Shown here: piece after piece, positions 21,333 through 31,781 of the stretch
How the letters are laid out: each line of letters starts with the position of its first letter
How positions within the stretch are numbered: the stretch's first letter is position 1
DNA from: Pelagibacteraceae bacterium
GTDB lineage: Bacteria > Pseudomonadota > Alphaproteobacteria > Pelagibacterales > Pelagibacteraceae
Reading direction: 5' to 3'
Length of the DNA stretch: 35,394 nt
NCBI GenBank assembly: GCA_008638165.1
Contig: VTPL01000004.1
Location: 1-35,394, forward strand
The notes under the pieces: model-generated
Told to the model about the DNA's origin: nothing
The model's database searches: none
What the model saw: only the letters and a program-made list of their open reading frames with translations
Program-made: the position numbers and the translations under genes

Positions 21333-23222
21333 CTAGTGAACTATTTTAGGCTTTAGACCCATTGCGCTTAAAGCGGATCCTTTTTCATCATCAACTTTTA
21401 AGTCTTGCTTGTCTGCAGGATATATATTTTTATTAATCAAATTTTCAATTTCTTCACCAGAAAGTGTTTCATAAGTTAAAAGTGCTTTAGCAAGTTTGTG
21501 AAGATCGTCAATTTTTTCTGTTAATACTTTTCTTGCTCTTTCATATCCTTTATCTACAATTTTTCTTATTTCAGAGTCTACTTTTCTTGCTGTCTCTTCA
21601 GACATATTTTGTTGTCTTGCAACAGATCTTCCTAGAAAAACCTCTTCCTCATTTTCTCCATAAGCAACTGGACCAAGTTCTTTGCTTAATCCCGCTCTCA
21701 TAACCATTGCTCTAGCTCTTTTTGTAGCTTGTTCTATATCACTTGCAGCGCCAGTAGTTACTTTATCCTCTCCAAAAATAATTTCTTCAGCTACTCTTCC
21801 TCCCATTGCTATAGCTAATTGAGCATGTAATTGCTCTCTAGTTTGTGAAAGTTCATCTCTTTCAGGCAGCTGCATTACCATCCCTAATGCTCTTCCTCTT
21901 GGAATAATTGTTGCCTTGTGTATTGGGTAAGCTGCACTCTCATTAATTGTAACTATTGCATGACCAGCCTCATGGTATGCTGTTAAAGTTTTCTCTTCTT
22001 CTGTCATAACCATGGATCTTCTCTCAGATCCCATCATTACTTTATCTTTTGCTTCTTCAAACTCATTTAAAGTCACTATTCTTTTATTTTTCCTAGCTGC
22101 TAATAACGCTGCTTCATTTACTAAATTTGCTAAATCAGCACCAGAAAATCCAGGAGTACCTCTAGCTACAGTTCTTAAATTCACATCAGGTGCCATTTTA
22201 ATTTTTTTAACATGCACTTTCAAAATTTTTTCTCTTCCAATAATATCTGGATTAGCAACAACTACCTGTCTGTCAAATCTTCCAGGTCTCAATAAAGCAG
22301 GATCAAGAACGTCAGGTCTGTTTGTGGCTGCAATAATAATTACACCCTCATTGGTATCAAAACCATCCATTTCAACTAATAACTGATTTAATGTTTGTTC
22401 TCTTTCATCATTACCACCACCTAAGCCTGCTCCTCTACTTCTTCCAACTGCATCAATTTCATCAATGAAAATTATACAAGGAGAATTTTTTTTACCTTGT
22501 TCAAACATGTCTCTAACTCTTGATGCTCCCACACCAACAAACATTTCAACAAAGTCAGATCCTGAAATAGTAAAAAAAGGTACTCCTGCTTCTCCAGCAA
22601 TTGCTCTTGCTAATAAAGTTTTACCTGTACCTGGAGGACCCACAAGTAGTGCGCCCCTAGGAATTTTTCCACCAAGCCTACTAAATTTTTTAGGATCTTT
22701 TAAAAATTCAACAATTTCCTCAACCTCTTCTTTTGCCTCTTCTACACCAGCGACATCATTAAAGGTTACTTTACCTTTTAATTCATTCATCATCTTAGCT
22801 TTAGATCTACCAAAGCCCATCGCTCCACCTTTACCACCCTGCATTTGACGCATGAAAAAAATCCAAACAGCAATTAACAACAACATTGGAAACCAAGATA
22901 ATAAAACGCCAAATAATGAAGGCATTTTTTCTTCAATTGGTGCAGCTGAAATACTTACGCCCTTATCAGATAATTTCTCAATTAAATTTGGATCATTTGG
23001 AGCATAGGTAGAAAAACTATTTCCATTAGAGTAGACACCTTTTATATTGTTTCCTTGAATTTCTACTTTTAGAATTTCTCCTTTATCAACAGAAGTTAAG
23101 AAATCTGAAAAAATAATTTGATTTCCACCTCTAATATTGGACTGAGGATTTTTAAACATATTGTAAAGTCCAATAGTTAAAAAAACTATTATAGCCCACA
23201 TAGCTAAGTTTTTTAAATTCAT
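21333..23222 (-). CDS. ftsH: ATP-dependent zinc metalloprotease FtsH
   Basis: 629 aa; [26 protein letters not shown] region [20 protein letters not shown] zinc motif, N-terminal TM segments. Confidence 0.98.
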   Translation of the reverse strand: MNLKNLAMWAIIVFLTIGLYNMFKNPQSNIRGGNQIIFSDFLTSVDKGEILKVEIQGNNIKGVYSNGNSFSTYAPNDPNLIEKLSDKGVSISAAPIEEKMPSLFGVLLSWFPMLLLIAVWIFFMRQMQGGKGGAMGFGRSKAKMMNELKGKVTFNDVAGVEEAKEEVEEIVEFLKDPKKFSRLGGKIPRGALLVGPPGTGKTLLARAIAGEAGVPFFTISGSDFVEMFVGVGASRVRDMFEQGKKNSPCIIFIDEIDAVGRSRGAGLGGGNDEREQTLNQLLVEMDGFDTNEGVIIIAATNRPDVLDPALLRPGRFDRQVVVANPDIIGREKILKVHVKKIKMAPDVNLRTVARGTPGFSGADLANLVNEAALLAARKNKRIVTLNEFEEAKDKVMMGSERRSMVMTEEEKTLTAYHEAGHAIVTINESAAYPIHKATIIPRGRALGMVMQLPERDELSQTREQLHAQLAIAMGGRVAEEIIFGEDKVTTGAASDIEQATKRARAMVMRAGLSKELGPVAYGENEEEVFLGRSVARQQNMSEETARKVDSEIRKIVDKGYERARKVLTEKIDDLHKLAKALLTYETLSGEEIENLINKNIYPADKQDLKVDDEKGSALSAMGLKPKIVH

Positions 23223-23265
23223 GAAGATAAGATAAGAATTATTCTAAATTAAACAAGTGTGAAAA

Positions 23266-24342
23266 TTAGTATTCTTTTGCAATTATTACAGTCTGATTAA
23301 CCTTTTTTATGACACATCCTGCTAAAGTCTCTTTTTTTAGAGTTCCTTTTTCAATTAATTTTAAAATATAATCAATCTTTTTTCCTCTAGCAGAAAAATA
23401 TTTTCCTCCAATATATTTCAATGAGTCTGAAAAGGATCTAAAAATTACTTCATAAGGTTGGCAAAAGAAAAGTTTATTTAAAAATAGTTTTTTATTTTCT
23501 TTATCTAAATACGAGTTTTGTCTTTTATTTTGTTCAGTATAAAATTGAATAACTTTATCAGAACCTTTTAAATTTTTAAGAGTTAAAAATAATTTATCGT
23601 TTTCAAGTCCATTGTCTTTGAAACTATTGATTATTTTTCTTACCTTTATTCTTGTAAAATTAGTGTTTTCATTTGAGGGATCTTTAATAAAAAAATTAAA
23701 AACTTGAATTGCTATATATTGTAAATGTTTTTTTTCAAATTCGAGCAAAGGTCTAATTAAGTTTATCTCGTCAATAGTTGTTTTCTTTTCAAGAGAAACC
23801 AGCCCCTTTAAACCACTTCCTCTTATCATCCGTATAAAAAAATTTTCAATTAAATCATTCAAATGATGACCGATAATCAAATTTGAAATTTTTAAACTTT
23901 TGCACTTTAAAAATAATAATTCATATCTTTTTTTTCTAGCTAGGGATTGAATATTACTTAAGGGTTTTTTTCCTTTCCAAGTAAGTATTTCAAGTTTTAT
24001 ACCAAAATTTTTTAAGATTTTTTTTACTCTCTTTGCTTCTTGGGTAGACTCTTTTCTTAACCTATGATCAACAATAAAATATTTACAATTTAAATTATAT
24101 TTAAGTGCATAAATTTTAGTTAAAAAAGTTAAAGCAAGACTATCTGGACCGCCAGATACTGCCACAGCAAAATCATTTTTAATTCCAAAATTTTTTTCAA
24201 ATTTTTCGAATAAGTTCTTAATTCTATTGTTGGATAATTTTGATGCTAAATTACGAGTTTTGATTACATTCAAATTTTTGAGACTCATATTTAGCTTTTT
24301 GGATAACAGATTGGTTTGCTTTTGGGTATTGTTTTTCAACAC
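23266..24342 (-). CDS. tilS: tRNA(Ile)-lysidine synthase
   Basis: 358 aa; AVAVSGGPDSLALTFLTKIYALKYNL PP-loop, IVDHRLRKESTQEA, IGHHLNDLIENFFIRMIRGSGLKGL. Start more likely the ATG at 24288 (MSLKNLNVI). Confidence 0.93.
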   Translation of the reverse strand: MLKNNTQKQTNLLSKKLNMSLKNLNVIKTRNLASKLSNNRIKNLFEKFEKNFGIKNDFAVAVSGGPDSLALTFLTKIYALKYNLNCKYFIVDHRLRKESTQEAKRVKKILKNFGIKLEILTWKGKKPLSNIQSLARKKRYELLFLKCKSLKISNLIIGHHLNDLIENFFIRMIRGSGLKGLVSLEKKTTIDEINLIRPLLEFEKKHLQYIAIQVFNFFIKDPSNENTNFTRIKVRKIINSFKDNGLENDKLFLTLKNLKGSDKVIQFYTEQNKRQNSYLDKENKKLFLNKLFFCQPYEVIFRSFSDSLKYIGGKYFSARGKKIDYILKLIEKGTLKKETLAGCVIKKVNQTVIIAKEY

Positions 24343-25228
24343 CGTTTATCATTTTACATCCTTGATCTTTTTCTCCAATTTGCACCATAGACACCCCTAG
24401 CTTTAGTAAATTTACTGGAGCTTTTTCCCCTTGTGGATATTTTTGATATCCTTCTAAATAAGCTGCAGCTGCATCAGTATACAATTGTCTAATTCTAAAA
24501 GTTTCAGCGTACCAATATTGAGCATTGCCAGCTAATTGATGCTCTGGGTTAGATAAAACAAATTCTCTAAAAGCTCTTTCTGCTGTTGGATAATCTCCAA
24601 CCTTTAAGAAACTTGTTGCAAATTCATATTGCTTGTCTGGAGTATCGTTGGGTAAAATTTTTTCTTCTGCTTGAAAAGTTTCTGTTACGATAGATGCGGT
24701 TGTTTCAACAGACTCGATTTTTTGAGTTGTTTCGTTAGATAATGTATCTTTGTAAGAAACTGAACCTAAATCTTGAGGTGTTGATGAGCCTGGTAAAATA
24801 TTTTCTTGTGTCGTATTCTTTGTAATATTTTTTACTGCCTCACCAGAATTAAATGCAGCTTCTAAATCTTGAAACCTAACTTGATTATCTGCCTGAACTT
24901 TTGATAGTCTATTGGATAATTTATCTAATTTAAAATTTATTTCTTCAAACTTATTCGTTAGTTGCTGAAATTGGTTTTCTATTTCTGATAACTTTAACAA
25001 ATGTCTTGTTAATACGTCTTCAGAATTATTATCAAAATTTGATAAGTTTGACGTATTATTGTTAATTTCAATTGAACCTGAATATACAGCCTTTTCTAGT
25101 GTCTTAATATCTTTTTGAATTAATTCTAAAGTTTCGTAGATATTGTGATTATCAGCAAATAAACTTTGTGTAAAAAGTAGATTTAATAAAATTAATATTT
25201 TTATAAATAACAATTTTTTAAATCTCAT
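24251..25228 (-). CDS. cpoB: Tol-Pal system protein CpoB/YbgF (TPR)
   Basis: 325 aa; signal peptide, coiled coil, C-terminal TPR repeats (KQYEFATSFLKVGDYPTAERAFREFVLSNPEHQLAGNAQYWYAETFRIRQLYTDAAAAYLEGYQKYPQGEKAP); downstream of pal. Confidence 0.92.
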   Translation of the reverse strand: MRFKKLLFIKILILLNLLFTQSLFADNHNIYETLELIQKDIKTLEKAVYSGSIEINNNTSNLSNFDNNSEDVLTRHLLKLSEIENQFQQLTNKFEEINFKLDKLSNRLSKVQADNQVRFQDLEAAFNSGEAVKNITKNTTQENILPGSSTPQDLGSVSYKDTLSNETTQKIESVETTASIVTETFQAEEKILPNDTPDKQYEFATSFLKVGDYPTAERAFREFVLSNPEHQLAGNAQYWYAETFRIRQLYTDAAAAYLEGYQKYPQGEKAPVNLLKLGVSMVQIGEKDQGCKMINGVEKQYPKANQSVIQKAKYESQKFECNQNS

Positions 25229-25256
25229 TACTGATAAGTTATGTTTATAATGATGG

Positions 25257-25297
25257 CAAAAAAAAGACCCCTTAACTGTACTTAATTAAGGGGTCTT
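25257..25297 (-). terminator. Rho-independent terminator downstream of pal
   Basis: Perfect 12-bp stem AAGACCCCTTAA (25264-25275) / TTAAGGGGTCTT (25286-25297), 10-nt loop, then a U-run on the minus-strand transcript. Confidence 0.88.
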
Positions 25298-25315
25298 AAA
25301 TTTTAGAAATATTTA

Positions 25316-25795
25316 TTAATTTGCTTTAACTGTAACTGCTCTTCTGTTTTTTGACCAAGCTAGCGGATTAGATCCTGAGTCTACAGGTCTTTCTTTTCCA
25401 TAACTTAAAACTGAAATTCTGTCAGAAGAAATACCATAAGTCATTAAATAGTCTTTAGCAGCATTAGCTCTTCTTTCTCCTAAAGCTAAGTTGTACTCTC
25501 TTGTTCCTCTTTCATCAGCATGACCTTCTAGTACAACTGTTACATCTGAATTTTTTCTTAACCATGCAGCTTGTTTTCTTAATGTCTCTCTTGATGCAGT
25601 TGTTAAAACTGACTCATTTGTTGCAAAGAAAACTCTATCTGGAACTCCTGATGCTAAATATTCAACTGTATCTGTTCCAGTGTATACATCACTTTGCATC
25701 TGTCCTGTCGAAACTTTTTTTGTTGCACAAGCACTTAATGCAAAACATGCAAGTATAACTAAAAGTGTATTTTTTAAAATTTTGTTTAATTTCAT
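25316..25795 (-). CDS. pal: Peptidoglycan-associated lipoprotein Pal
   Basis: 159 aa; lipobox LSACA, OmpA-like domain VVLEGHADERGTREYNLALGERRANAAKDYL...GISSDRISVLSYGKERPVD. Confidence 0.97.
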   Translation of the reverse strand: MKLNKILKNTLLVILACFALSACATKKVSTGQMQSDVYTGTDTVEYLASGVPDRVFFATNESVLTTASRETLRKQAAWLRKNSDVTVVLEGHADERGTREYNLALGERRANAAKDYLMTYGISSDRISVLSYGKERPVDSGSNPLAWSKNRRAVTVKAN

Positions 25796-25880
25796 TATTG
25801 CTCCTTAATCAATATTTCTAAATCTTAGTATTTTCACACCTAACTAGACCTTTCAAGAAAAAAAATCAAGCAATTTAGGA

Positions 25881-27233
25881 CTATTCACTTAATAATGACG
25901 ACCAAGATGGGTCTGAGCCATCTGTTGGGGTTTTTACAAGTCTCTCATTATACCCTGTAAGGTCAATAGACCATAATTTAGCAGAAAAACCCTCGCCTTT
26001 ATCATCTGTTTTTGTTTCTCTATAAAAAATTAATACTCTTCCATTTGGTGACCATGAAGGAGCTTCTTGATAAAAATTTTCTGTCAACAGTCTTTCACCC
26101 GTTCCATCAGTTCTCATTACTCCAATATAAAATTGGCCCTTATGCAATTTAGTAAAAGCAATTAAATCACCTCTAGGTGACCAAACTGGAGTTCCATAAA
26201 TTCCATTTCCAAAAGAAATTCTCTTAACATTACTGCCATCACTATTCATAACGTATATTTGCTGATAGCCACTTCTATCAGAGTTAAAACAAATAAATTT
26301 GCCATCAGGTGAATATGATGGAGATGTATCGATTGAAGGATGATTGGTAATTTTTTCTACAATTCTATTTTCAAGATCCATTGTATAAATGTCAGAATTT
26401 CCATCTTTAGCAAAACTCATAATAATTTTTTTTCCATCAGGAGAAAATCGTGGTGCAAAAGTCATACCTGGAAAATCACCCACCACTTCTTGCATACCAG
26501 TTTCAATATCTAAAAGATAAACTCGAGGTAAATTTCTAAAATAAGATAGATAGGTTACCATTTGACTTGTTGGATTAAATCTTGGGGTTAAAACCAGCTC
26601 ATTACCTAAAGTCAAAAATTTATTATTCTCACCATCTTGATCCATAATCGCTAATTTTTTTATTCTATTAGTTTTTGGTCCCTCTTCAGCTACATAAATA
26701 ATTCTAGTATCAAAATAACCCTTCTCACCTGTTAATCTCTCATAAACTTTATCTGATATTATGTGACCAACTCTTCTCCAGTTTGTAGGAACAGTAGTAA
26801 ATGCGAGAGCCATCATTTCTTTTCCAGCCAAAACATCCCACAGTCTAAACTCAACTCTTAATTTATCCTCTATATTAGTTACTTTACCCGTTATTAACGC
26901 TTGTGCTTTGATCAAATTCCAATCTTCGAACCTTGGTTTTAAGTTAGCTATATCTGGAGCTTGAAGAAAAGCATCTTTATTTAATGGATTGAAAAGACCT
27001 GAGGTTCTTAAATTATTTTCTACAATTAAAGATATTTCCTCACCTATATCTTTTTTTTTAAGCAAATTCTCAAAACTTTTTTTAGATTTTACATCTATAG
27101 ATAATGGAGATACAGCTACAGGAAGTGGATTTAGATTTCCTCTTGTAATATCGACTTCTATTAAACTAAATGATTTAACAGTAGTGAGTAAAATTATTAA
27201 TAATGTTGATAAAATAAATTTTATATTTTTCAT
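25881..27233 (-). CDS. tolB: Tol-Pal system beta-propeller protein TolB
   Basis: 450 aa; signal peptide, repeated WD40-like PD40 motifs ([59 protein letters not shown]). Confidence 0.96.
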   Translation of the reverse strand: MKNIKFILSTLLIILLTTVKSFSLIEVDITRGNLNPLPVAVSPLSIDVKSKKSFENLLKKKDIGEEISLIVENNLRTSGLFNPLNKDAFLQAPDIANLKPRFEDWNLIKAQALITGKVTNIEDKLRVEFRLWDVLAGKEMMALAFTTVPTNWRRVGHIISDKVYERLTGEKGYFDTRIIYVAEEGPKTNRIKKLAIMDQDGENNKFLTLGNELVLTPRFNPTSQMVTYLSYFRNLPRVYLLDIETGMQEVVGDFPGMTFAPRFSPDGKKIIMSFAKDGNSDIYTMDLENRIVEKITNHPSIDTSPSYSPDGKFICFNSDRSGYQQIYVMNSDGSNVKRISFGNGIYGTPVWSPRGDLIAFTKLHKGQFYIGVMRTDGTGERLLTENFYQEAPSWSPNGRVLIFYRETKTDDKGEGFSAKLWSIDLTGYNERLVKTPTDGSDPSWSSLLSE

Positions 27234-27235
27234 AA

Positions 27236-28045
27236 CTAACCTTCTAACATTTCTCTTGCGTCAAAATTTAACTGTAGTTCTTTCCATCTTTCATATCCAG
27301 TCGTTGGCACTCTCAAAGGTTGACACAATTTAACAGCTCTAAGTGCACTTTCAGCTAAAACTTTATAAAATCCTTGTCCAGGTCTATTCATTCTAGCATG
27401 ATCTAAAATTTCAGATTTACTAACAGAACCATCAGGTTTTAATTCAAGTTTAATTCTCACTAATAAATTTTCATTATAGGGTAAACCAAGCGGGATACTC
27501 CAACAACCAAAAATCTGTGCTTTTAATGCGTCCTCTTCACTTAAAGTAAGACCTGTGTTATCAAAATTTTTTGTTTGATCTTGAGTAACTTGATCCGTTT
27601 TATTAACTTCTAATGCTGTTTCTTCCTTAGATTTATCAATTAAAGCTGCAATGTTATTTGGATCAAACAACTCCTCTTTTTCAAACTCTGAAACTTGTTT
27701 TATCTCATTATCTACTTTTTCGGGGTTTTGAGTATCGTCTTTAACTTTTTCTACTTTCTTTATATTGTCCTCTGGCATTGGAACTGCGTCTGGTTTTTTC
27801 TTTTTTACTTTTTTAGGTGGTGCTTGCTCAGAAACTAATTTTTTTTCTTTTTCTTTAACTTTTTCAATAATCTTTTTTGCTTTAGGAGCGAATGGTATAT
27901 TTGTTTTCTCAGTAATTTGTATTAATTCAACAGATACTATTGGGGGCAAATCAACAGCTTTTTTTGATAAAAATGGAAGGCTCATAGCAGTTAAAATTAT
28001 TATAAATAAATGAAAAACAGAAGATAAAATTATGCTTCTATTCAT
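27236..28045 (-). CDS. tolA: TolA-like cell envelope protein
   Basis: 269 aa; N-terminal TM anchor, Lys/Glu-rich central region, C-terminal TonB/TolA-type domain ([49 protein letters not shown]); between tolR and tolB. Confidence 0.88.
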   Translation of the reverse strand: MNRSIILSSVFHLFIIILTAMSLPFLSKKAVDLPPIVSVELIQITEKTNIPFAPKAKKIIEKVKEKEKKLVSEQAPPKKVKKKKPDAVPMPEDNIKKVEKVKDDTQNPEKVDNEIKQVSEFEKEELFDPNNIAALIDKSKEETALEVNKTDQVTQDQTKNFDNTGLTLSEEDALKAQIFGCWSIPLGLPYNENLLVRIKLELKPDGSVSKSEILDHARMNRPGQGFYKVLAESALRAVKLCQPLRVPTTGYERWKELQLNFDAREMLEG

Positions 28046-28052
28046 TTCGAAA

Positions 28053-28469
28053 TTACCTCTCTTTATATGGCTCAGAAATTAATGCTACTTTTGTAAAACC
28101 TGATCCTGAAAGAAGTCCCATAATTTCCAAAACTCTTCCATAATTTATTGTTTTATCTCCTCTAACATAAATACGTGTATCTGTTCTATTTTTTGATACT
28201 GCTAGAACTTTTGCAATTATTTTGTCATATTCAACTTTAGACTCTTGAATAAAAATTTCTCCTTTTGAATTTATAGATAAAGTTAATGGTTCTTGTTCTT
28301 CTGGCAATGAGTCTGCTGAACTTTCGGGTAAATCAACTTGAACACCAACAGTTAATAACGGTGCCGTTACCATAAAAATGATTAACAAAACTAACATTAC
28401 GTCTACAAAGGGTGTTACGTTGATTTCGCTCATTGGTTCTTTTGATGAGCGATTGAATTTAAATGCCAT
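28053..28469 (-). CDS. tolR: TolR (ExbD/TolR family)
   Basis: 138 aa; MSEINVTPFVDVMLVLLIIFMVTAPLLTVGVQVDLPES. Confidence 0.96.
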   Translation of the reverse strand: MAFKFNRSSKEPMSEINVTPFVDVMLVLLIIFMVTAPLLTVGVQVDLPESSADSLPEEQEPLTLSINSKGEIFIQESKVEYDKIIAKVLAVSKNRTDTRIYVRGDKTINYGRVLEIMGLLSGSGFTKVALISEPYKER

Positions 28470-28477
28470 TTGGTAAA

Positions 28478-29152
28478 TTAAATTATTGATATAAATCTTT
28501 TTGAAAAACTTTCTAATTTCTGAGAATATTTTCTGCTATCATTTGTAAATCTATTATATGCAACAACCGCAGGTATTGCTGCTAACAATCCAAGTGCAGT
28601 TGCAAATAAAGCTTCTGCTATCCCAGGTGCAACAATTGCAAGACTGGTATTTCTAGAAATTGCTATAGATTGAAAAGAATTCATTATTCCCCAAACAGTT
28701 CCAAACAATCCTATAAAAGGAGCCGTTGATCCAACTGTTGCTAAAAACGTAAAACCTTTTTCAATTTTAGAAATTTGTTTTTCAATTCCAACTTCTAAAA
28801 TTCCACCCATTTTTTCTACTAAATTTGTTTTTGACTTTGACTTTATCAATCCCTGCATTGACTCTTTAAATAATGATGTCATAGGATCTTCAACATCAGA
28901 AGGTAGACTATTATAAAAAGTTTCTGCTGATTTAGATCTCCAAAACTTTTCTTCAAATTCCTCAGAAGAGAGGTTTATTTTTTTGAACATCTTAATTTTA
29001 TCAAAAATAATTGCCCATGAATAAATTGAACAAGCAATCAATGAAATAATTACTGTTTTTACAATTATATCTGCTTTTAAAAATAAGTTTATTAAGGAGA
29101 AATCTGCACTAGACGCAAGGCCTACTGCTTGAGATGATATATCTGCTTCCAT
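28478..29152 (-). CDS. tolQ: TolQ (MotA/TolQ/ExbB proton channel)
   Basis: 224 aa; FLATVGSTAPFIGLFGTVWGIMNSFQSIA...LAIVAPGIAEALFATALGLLAAIPAVVAYNRF. Confidence 0.97.
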   Translation of the reverse strand: MEADISSQAVGLASSADFSLINLFLKADIIVKTVIISLIACSIYSWAIIFDKIKMFKKINLSSEEFEEKFWRSKSAETFYNSLPSDVEDPMTSLFKESMQGLIKSKSKTNLVEKMGGILEVGIEKQISKIEKGFTFLATVGSTAPFIGLFGTVWGIMNSFQSIAISRNTSLAIVAPGIAEALFATALGLLAAIPAVVAYNRFTNDSRKYSQKLESFSKRFISII

Positions 29153-29203
29153 TAGAATCTTTTCACACTGAAATGTGTCATCAATTTGTTCTAAAAATTT
29201 TAG

Positions 29204-29698
29204 CTACTCTTCATTTCTAAATGTCTCATAATAAAAACTTGCTATCAAAATTGCATCAGCTTTGTTTGAGTCTTTTTTTTTTGCTAAATTAGAAGAAAAA
29301 TAGGGAAATATTTCAATTGCCTTTGTTCTGCTAGCATCTTTCTCTGAATTAATTAAATTAAAATATTTCTTCCATTTCGCTGGTCTAACAAAATACATAG
29401 GAAGTTGCATTGCTGAACACATTCCCTTTAATATTCCGTAAGATTGTCCAAAATTAAACATGCTGGTTACACCCTGGCCAGGCATAGCTGATACTTGTTC
29501 AATTATGACCTTAATGTCTTTTTTGTCTATTTTTTCTATTCTTTTTTTTATCTCATTATATATTTGAGATCCGTTAACTTGTTTTTTATTTTTTTTTCCT
29601 TCAGTCATAGTTGGCATTTCAACTACATCTAAAATTTTTCCATCTTCAAAAAAACAAATTGACCCAGTTATACCAGGATCTATTCCAATTATCAGCAT
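29204..29698 (-). CDS. RuvC-like nuclease, phage-type (candidate Holliday junction resolvase)
   Basis: 164 aa; LIIGIDPGITGSI, VIIEQVSAMPGQGVTSMFNFGQSYGILKG, VRPAKWKKYF, KADAILIAS. RNase H-fold acidic motifs in phage-type RuvC-like context rather than the canonical bacterial RuvC pattern. Confidence 0.85.
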   Translation of the reverse strand: MLIIGIDPGITGSICFFEDGKILDVVEMPTMTEGKKNKKQVNGSQIYNEIKKRIEKIDKKDIKVIIEQVSAMPGQGVTSMFNFGQSYGILKGMCSAMQLPMYFVRPAKWKKYFNLINSEKDASRTKAIEIFPYFSSNLAKKKDSNKADAILIASFYYETFRNEE

Positions 29699-30423
29699 TA
29701 GCTATTCCCTAGGTCTGCGTTTGAAAAAATATTTTGGACATCATCATCATCATCAAGTGTTTCAAAAAATTCAACAAGTTTTTCTTGTTGTTCATTTGTA
29801 ACTTTAACGCTGTTAAGCGGTATCCATTCAATTTCTGTGGATATAAAATTATTTATGCTTTTTTCTAAATTTTTTTTGACATTGTAAATTTCATTAACTG
29901 GGCACTGTATTTCGTGAATATTTTCTTTTGTTATGCACTCATCTGCACCCGCCTCTATAGCTAGTTCAAGTATCTCTTCCTCTGAAATTTCATTTTTATC
30001 AATTTTGATAACACCCATCTGATTAAAATTATGAGATGCGGATCCTTGGGTGCCAAGACTTCCACCGGCTTTTTGAAAAATTGTTCTAATATTAGATGCT
30101 GTTCTATTTTTGTTATCAGTTAAAGTTTCAACTATTACAGCAACCTTATCAGGCCCAAAACCTTCATATCTCAAATTCTCAAAATTTGAAGCTGTATTAA
30201 CTGAAGATTTATCGATAGCCCTTTCAATATTGTCTTTTGGCATATTAGCAGATCTTGCTGCTTGAATTGCTGATCTAAGTCTTGGATTCATTGCTGGGTC
30301 TTTATCTCCAAGTTTAGCTGCTACAGTAATTTCTTTTGAAAGTTTGGAAAATATTTTTGATCTTTGCTTGTCTGCTTTACCTTTTTTATGTTTGATACCC
30401 GCCCAATGTGAATGTCCTGCCAT
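29698..30423 (-). CDS. YebC/PmpR family protein
   Basis: 241 aa; MAGHSHWAGIKHKKGKADKQRSKIFSKLSKEITVAAKLGDKDPAMNPRLRSAIQAARSANMPKDNIERAI. Confidence 0.97.
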   Translation of the reverse strand: MAGHSHWAGIKHKKGKADKQRSKIFSKLSKEITVAAKLGDKDPAMNPRLRSAIQAARSANMPKDNIERAIDKSSVNTASNFENLRYEGFGPDKVAVIVETLTDNKNRTASNIRTIFQKAGGSLGTQGSASHNFNQMGVIKIDKNEISEEEILELAIEAGADECITKENIHEIQCPVNEIYNVKKNLEKSINNFISTEIEWIPLNSVKVTNEQQEKLVEFFETLDDDDDVQNIFSNADLGNS

Positions 30424-30426
30424 GAT

Positions 30427-31233
30427 TTATAATGTATTTTTTAATTGTCCACCAAAGATATAACTTTCTACATGTTTTGAAAGACCAGTTTTCAAATCAC
30501 ATTCAACAATAACACCACTCAATGTCGCTTCTCCTATAGCAGGAAAATGTTTTGTTGAATTTTCTTTAAGAAATCTATTAATTGAATTCTCCTTATTCAT
30601 GCCAATCACAGAGTCGTAATCTCCACACATGCCAGCATCAGTTTGATATGCTGTTCCATTTTTTAAGATACGTGCATCATTGGTTGGAATGTGAGTATGT
30701 GTTCCCACTACCAATGTTGCCTTTCCATCAAAATAATGACCAATAGCATTTTTTTCACTTGTTATTTCCCCATGAAAATCCACTATCAATAAATCATAGT
30801 CTTCTTTTAACGTGTATTCATTTAAAAATTTTTTTGAAGTCTCAAAAACATCTTCACATTTTTTCATGAATACATTTCCCATTAAATTTAAAACACCAAT
30901 ATTGATATTTTTAGAGGTTTTATAAATTTCAAAACCTTTTCCAGGAGAAGGTTCAAACAAATTATACGGCCTTAACAGCCTATTTTCTTTTTCTATGAAA
31001 CTCATTATTTCTTTTTGATCCCACACATGATTTCCAGATGTAATCACATTAACTCCACAATTAAAAAAATCTTTACAAGTATTTTCAGTAAGTCCAACTC
31101 CTGGTTCTGCAGAATTTTCACCATTTACTATAACAAAATCTATTTTTTTTTTTTCTATTTCTGATTTCAGATTATTCAAAATTTTTGAACTTCCAGAAAT
31201 TCCAACAACATCACCTAAGAATAGTATTTTCAT
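30427..31233 (-). CDS. YmdB-like metallophosphoesterase (TIGR00282 type)
   Basis: 268 aa; MKILFLGDVVGISGSSKI, VNGENSAEPGVGLTENTC, ITSGNHVWDQKEI, VDFHGEITSEKNAIGHYFDGKATLVVGTHTHIPT, GMCGDYDSVIGM. Confidence 0.93.
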   Translation of the reverse strand: MKILFLGDVVGISGSSKILNNLKSEIEKKKIDFVIVNGENSAEPGVGLTENTCKDFFNCGVNVITSGNHVWDQKEIMSFIEKENRLLRPYNLFEPSPGKGFEIYKTSKNINIGVLNLMGNVFMKKCEDVFETSKKFLNEYTLKEDYDLLIVDFHGEITSEKNAIGHYFDGKATLVVGTHTHIPTNDARILKNGTAYQTDAGMCGDYDSVIGMNKENSINRFLKENSTKHFPAIGEATLSGVIVECDLKTGLSKHVESYIFGGQLKNTL

Positions 31234-31775
31234 TAAATAATTTTTTTTTCTGTAATTATGTAATCAAGTTTTTGATCATATTTATTTATAGGTAAATTTT
31301 TAACTTTTTGAAAAGAAAAACCCACACCAATTTTTAATACTGGTTTGAATAATTTTACTTTTGATAAATATCTATCATAATATCCACCACCATAGCCTAG
31401 TCTGTTTAATTTATTGTCAAATCCAACTAAAGGTATCAACAAAATATTTGGATCAATTTTTTTATCAGAAATTGGTTCTGGTATTCCATATTTATTAATT
31501 TTTAATGGATCATATATTGACCATTTAAAAAAATTCATTTCATTGTTTTTTAAAATTTTTGGTAATGAAAGAATATATTTTTTATTTACTAAAGCCTCTA
31601 AAATATTCAAAATATCTAATTCGTAGTTAAATGGATAGTAACAACCGATAATTTTTGAATTTAATTTTTGTTTATCTATTAACTCAATAAGTTTATTAGG
31701 ATTTAACTCAATGTTACTTTTGTATTTTTTTTTTCTTAAACTTATTAATTTTTTTCTAATAGCTGATTTATTCAC
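31233..31775 (-). CDS. 5-formyltetrahydrofolate cyclo-ligase family protein
   Basis: 180 aa; IRKKLISLRKKK, IGCYYPFNYELDI, LLIPLVGFDNKLNRLGYGGGYYDRYL, adjacent to zapA. Confidence 0.93.
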   Translation of the reverse strand: MNKSAIRKKLISLRKKKYKSNIELNPNKLIELIDKQKLNSKIIGCYYPFNYELDILNILEALVNKKYILSLPKILKNNEMNFFKWSIYDPLKINKYGIPEPISDKKIDPNILLIPLVGFDNKLNRLGYGGGYYDRYLSKVKLFKPVLKIGVGFSFQKVKNLPINKYDQKLDYIITEKKII

Positions 31776-31781
31776 TATAAT

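Noticed and set aside
22012-22848. Plus-strand ORFs of 124 and 127 aa antisense to ftsH
   Set aside because: Mirror the highly conserved ftsH AAA+ region; no recognisable domain; shadow ORFs.
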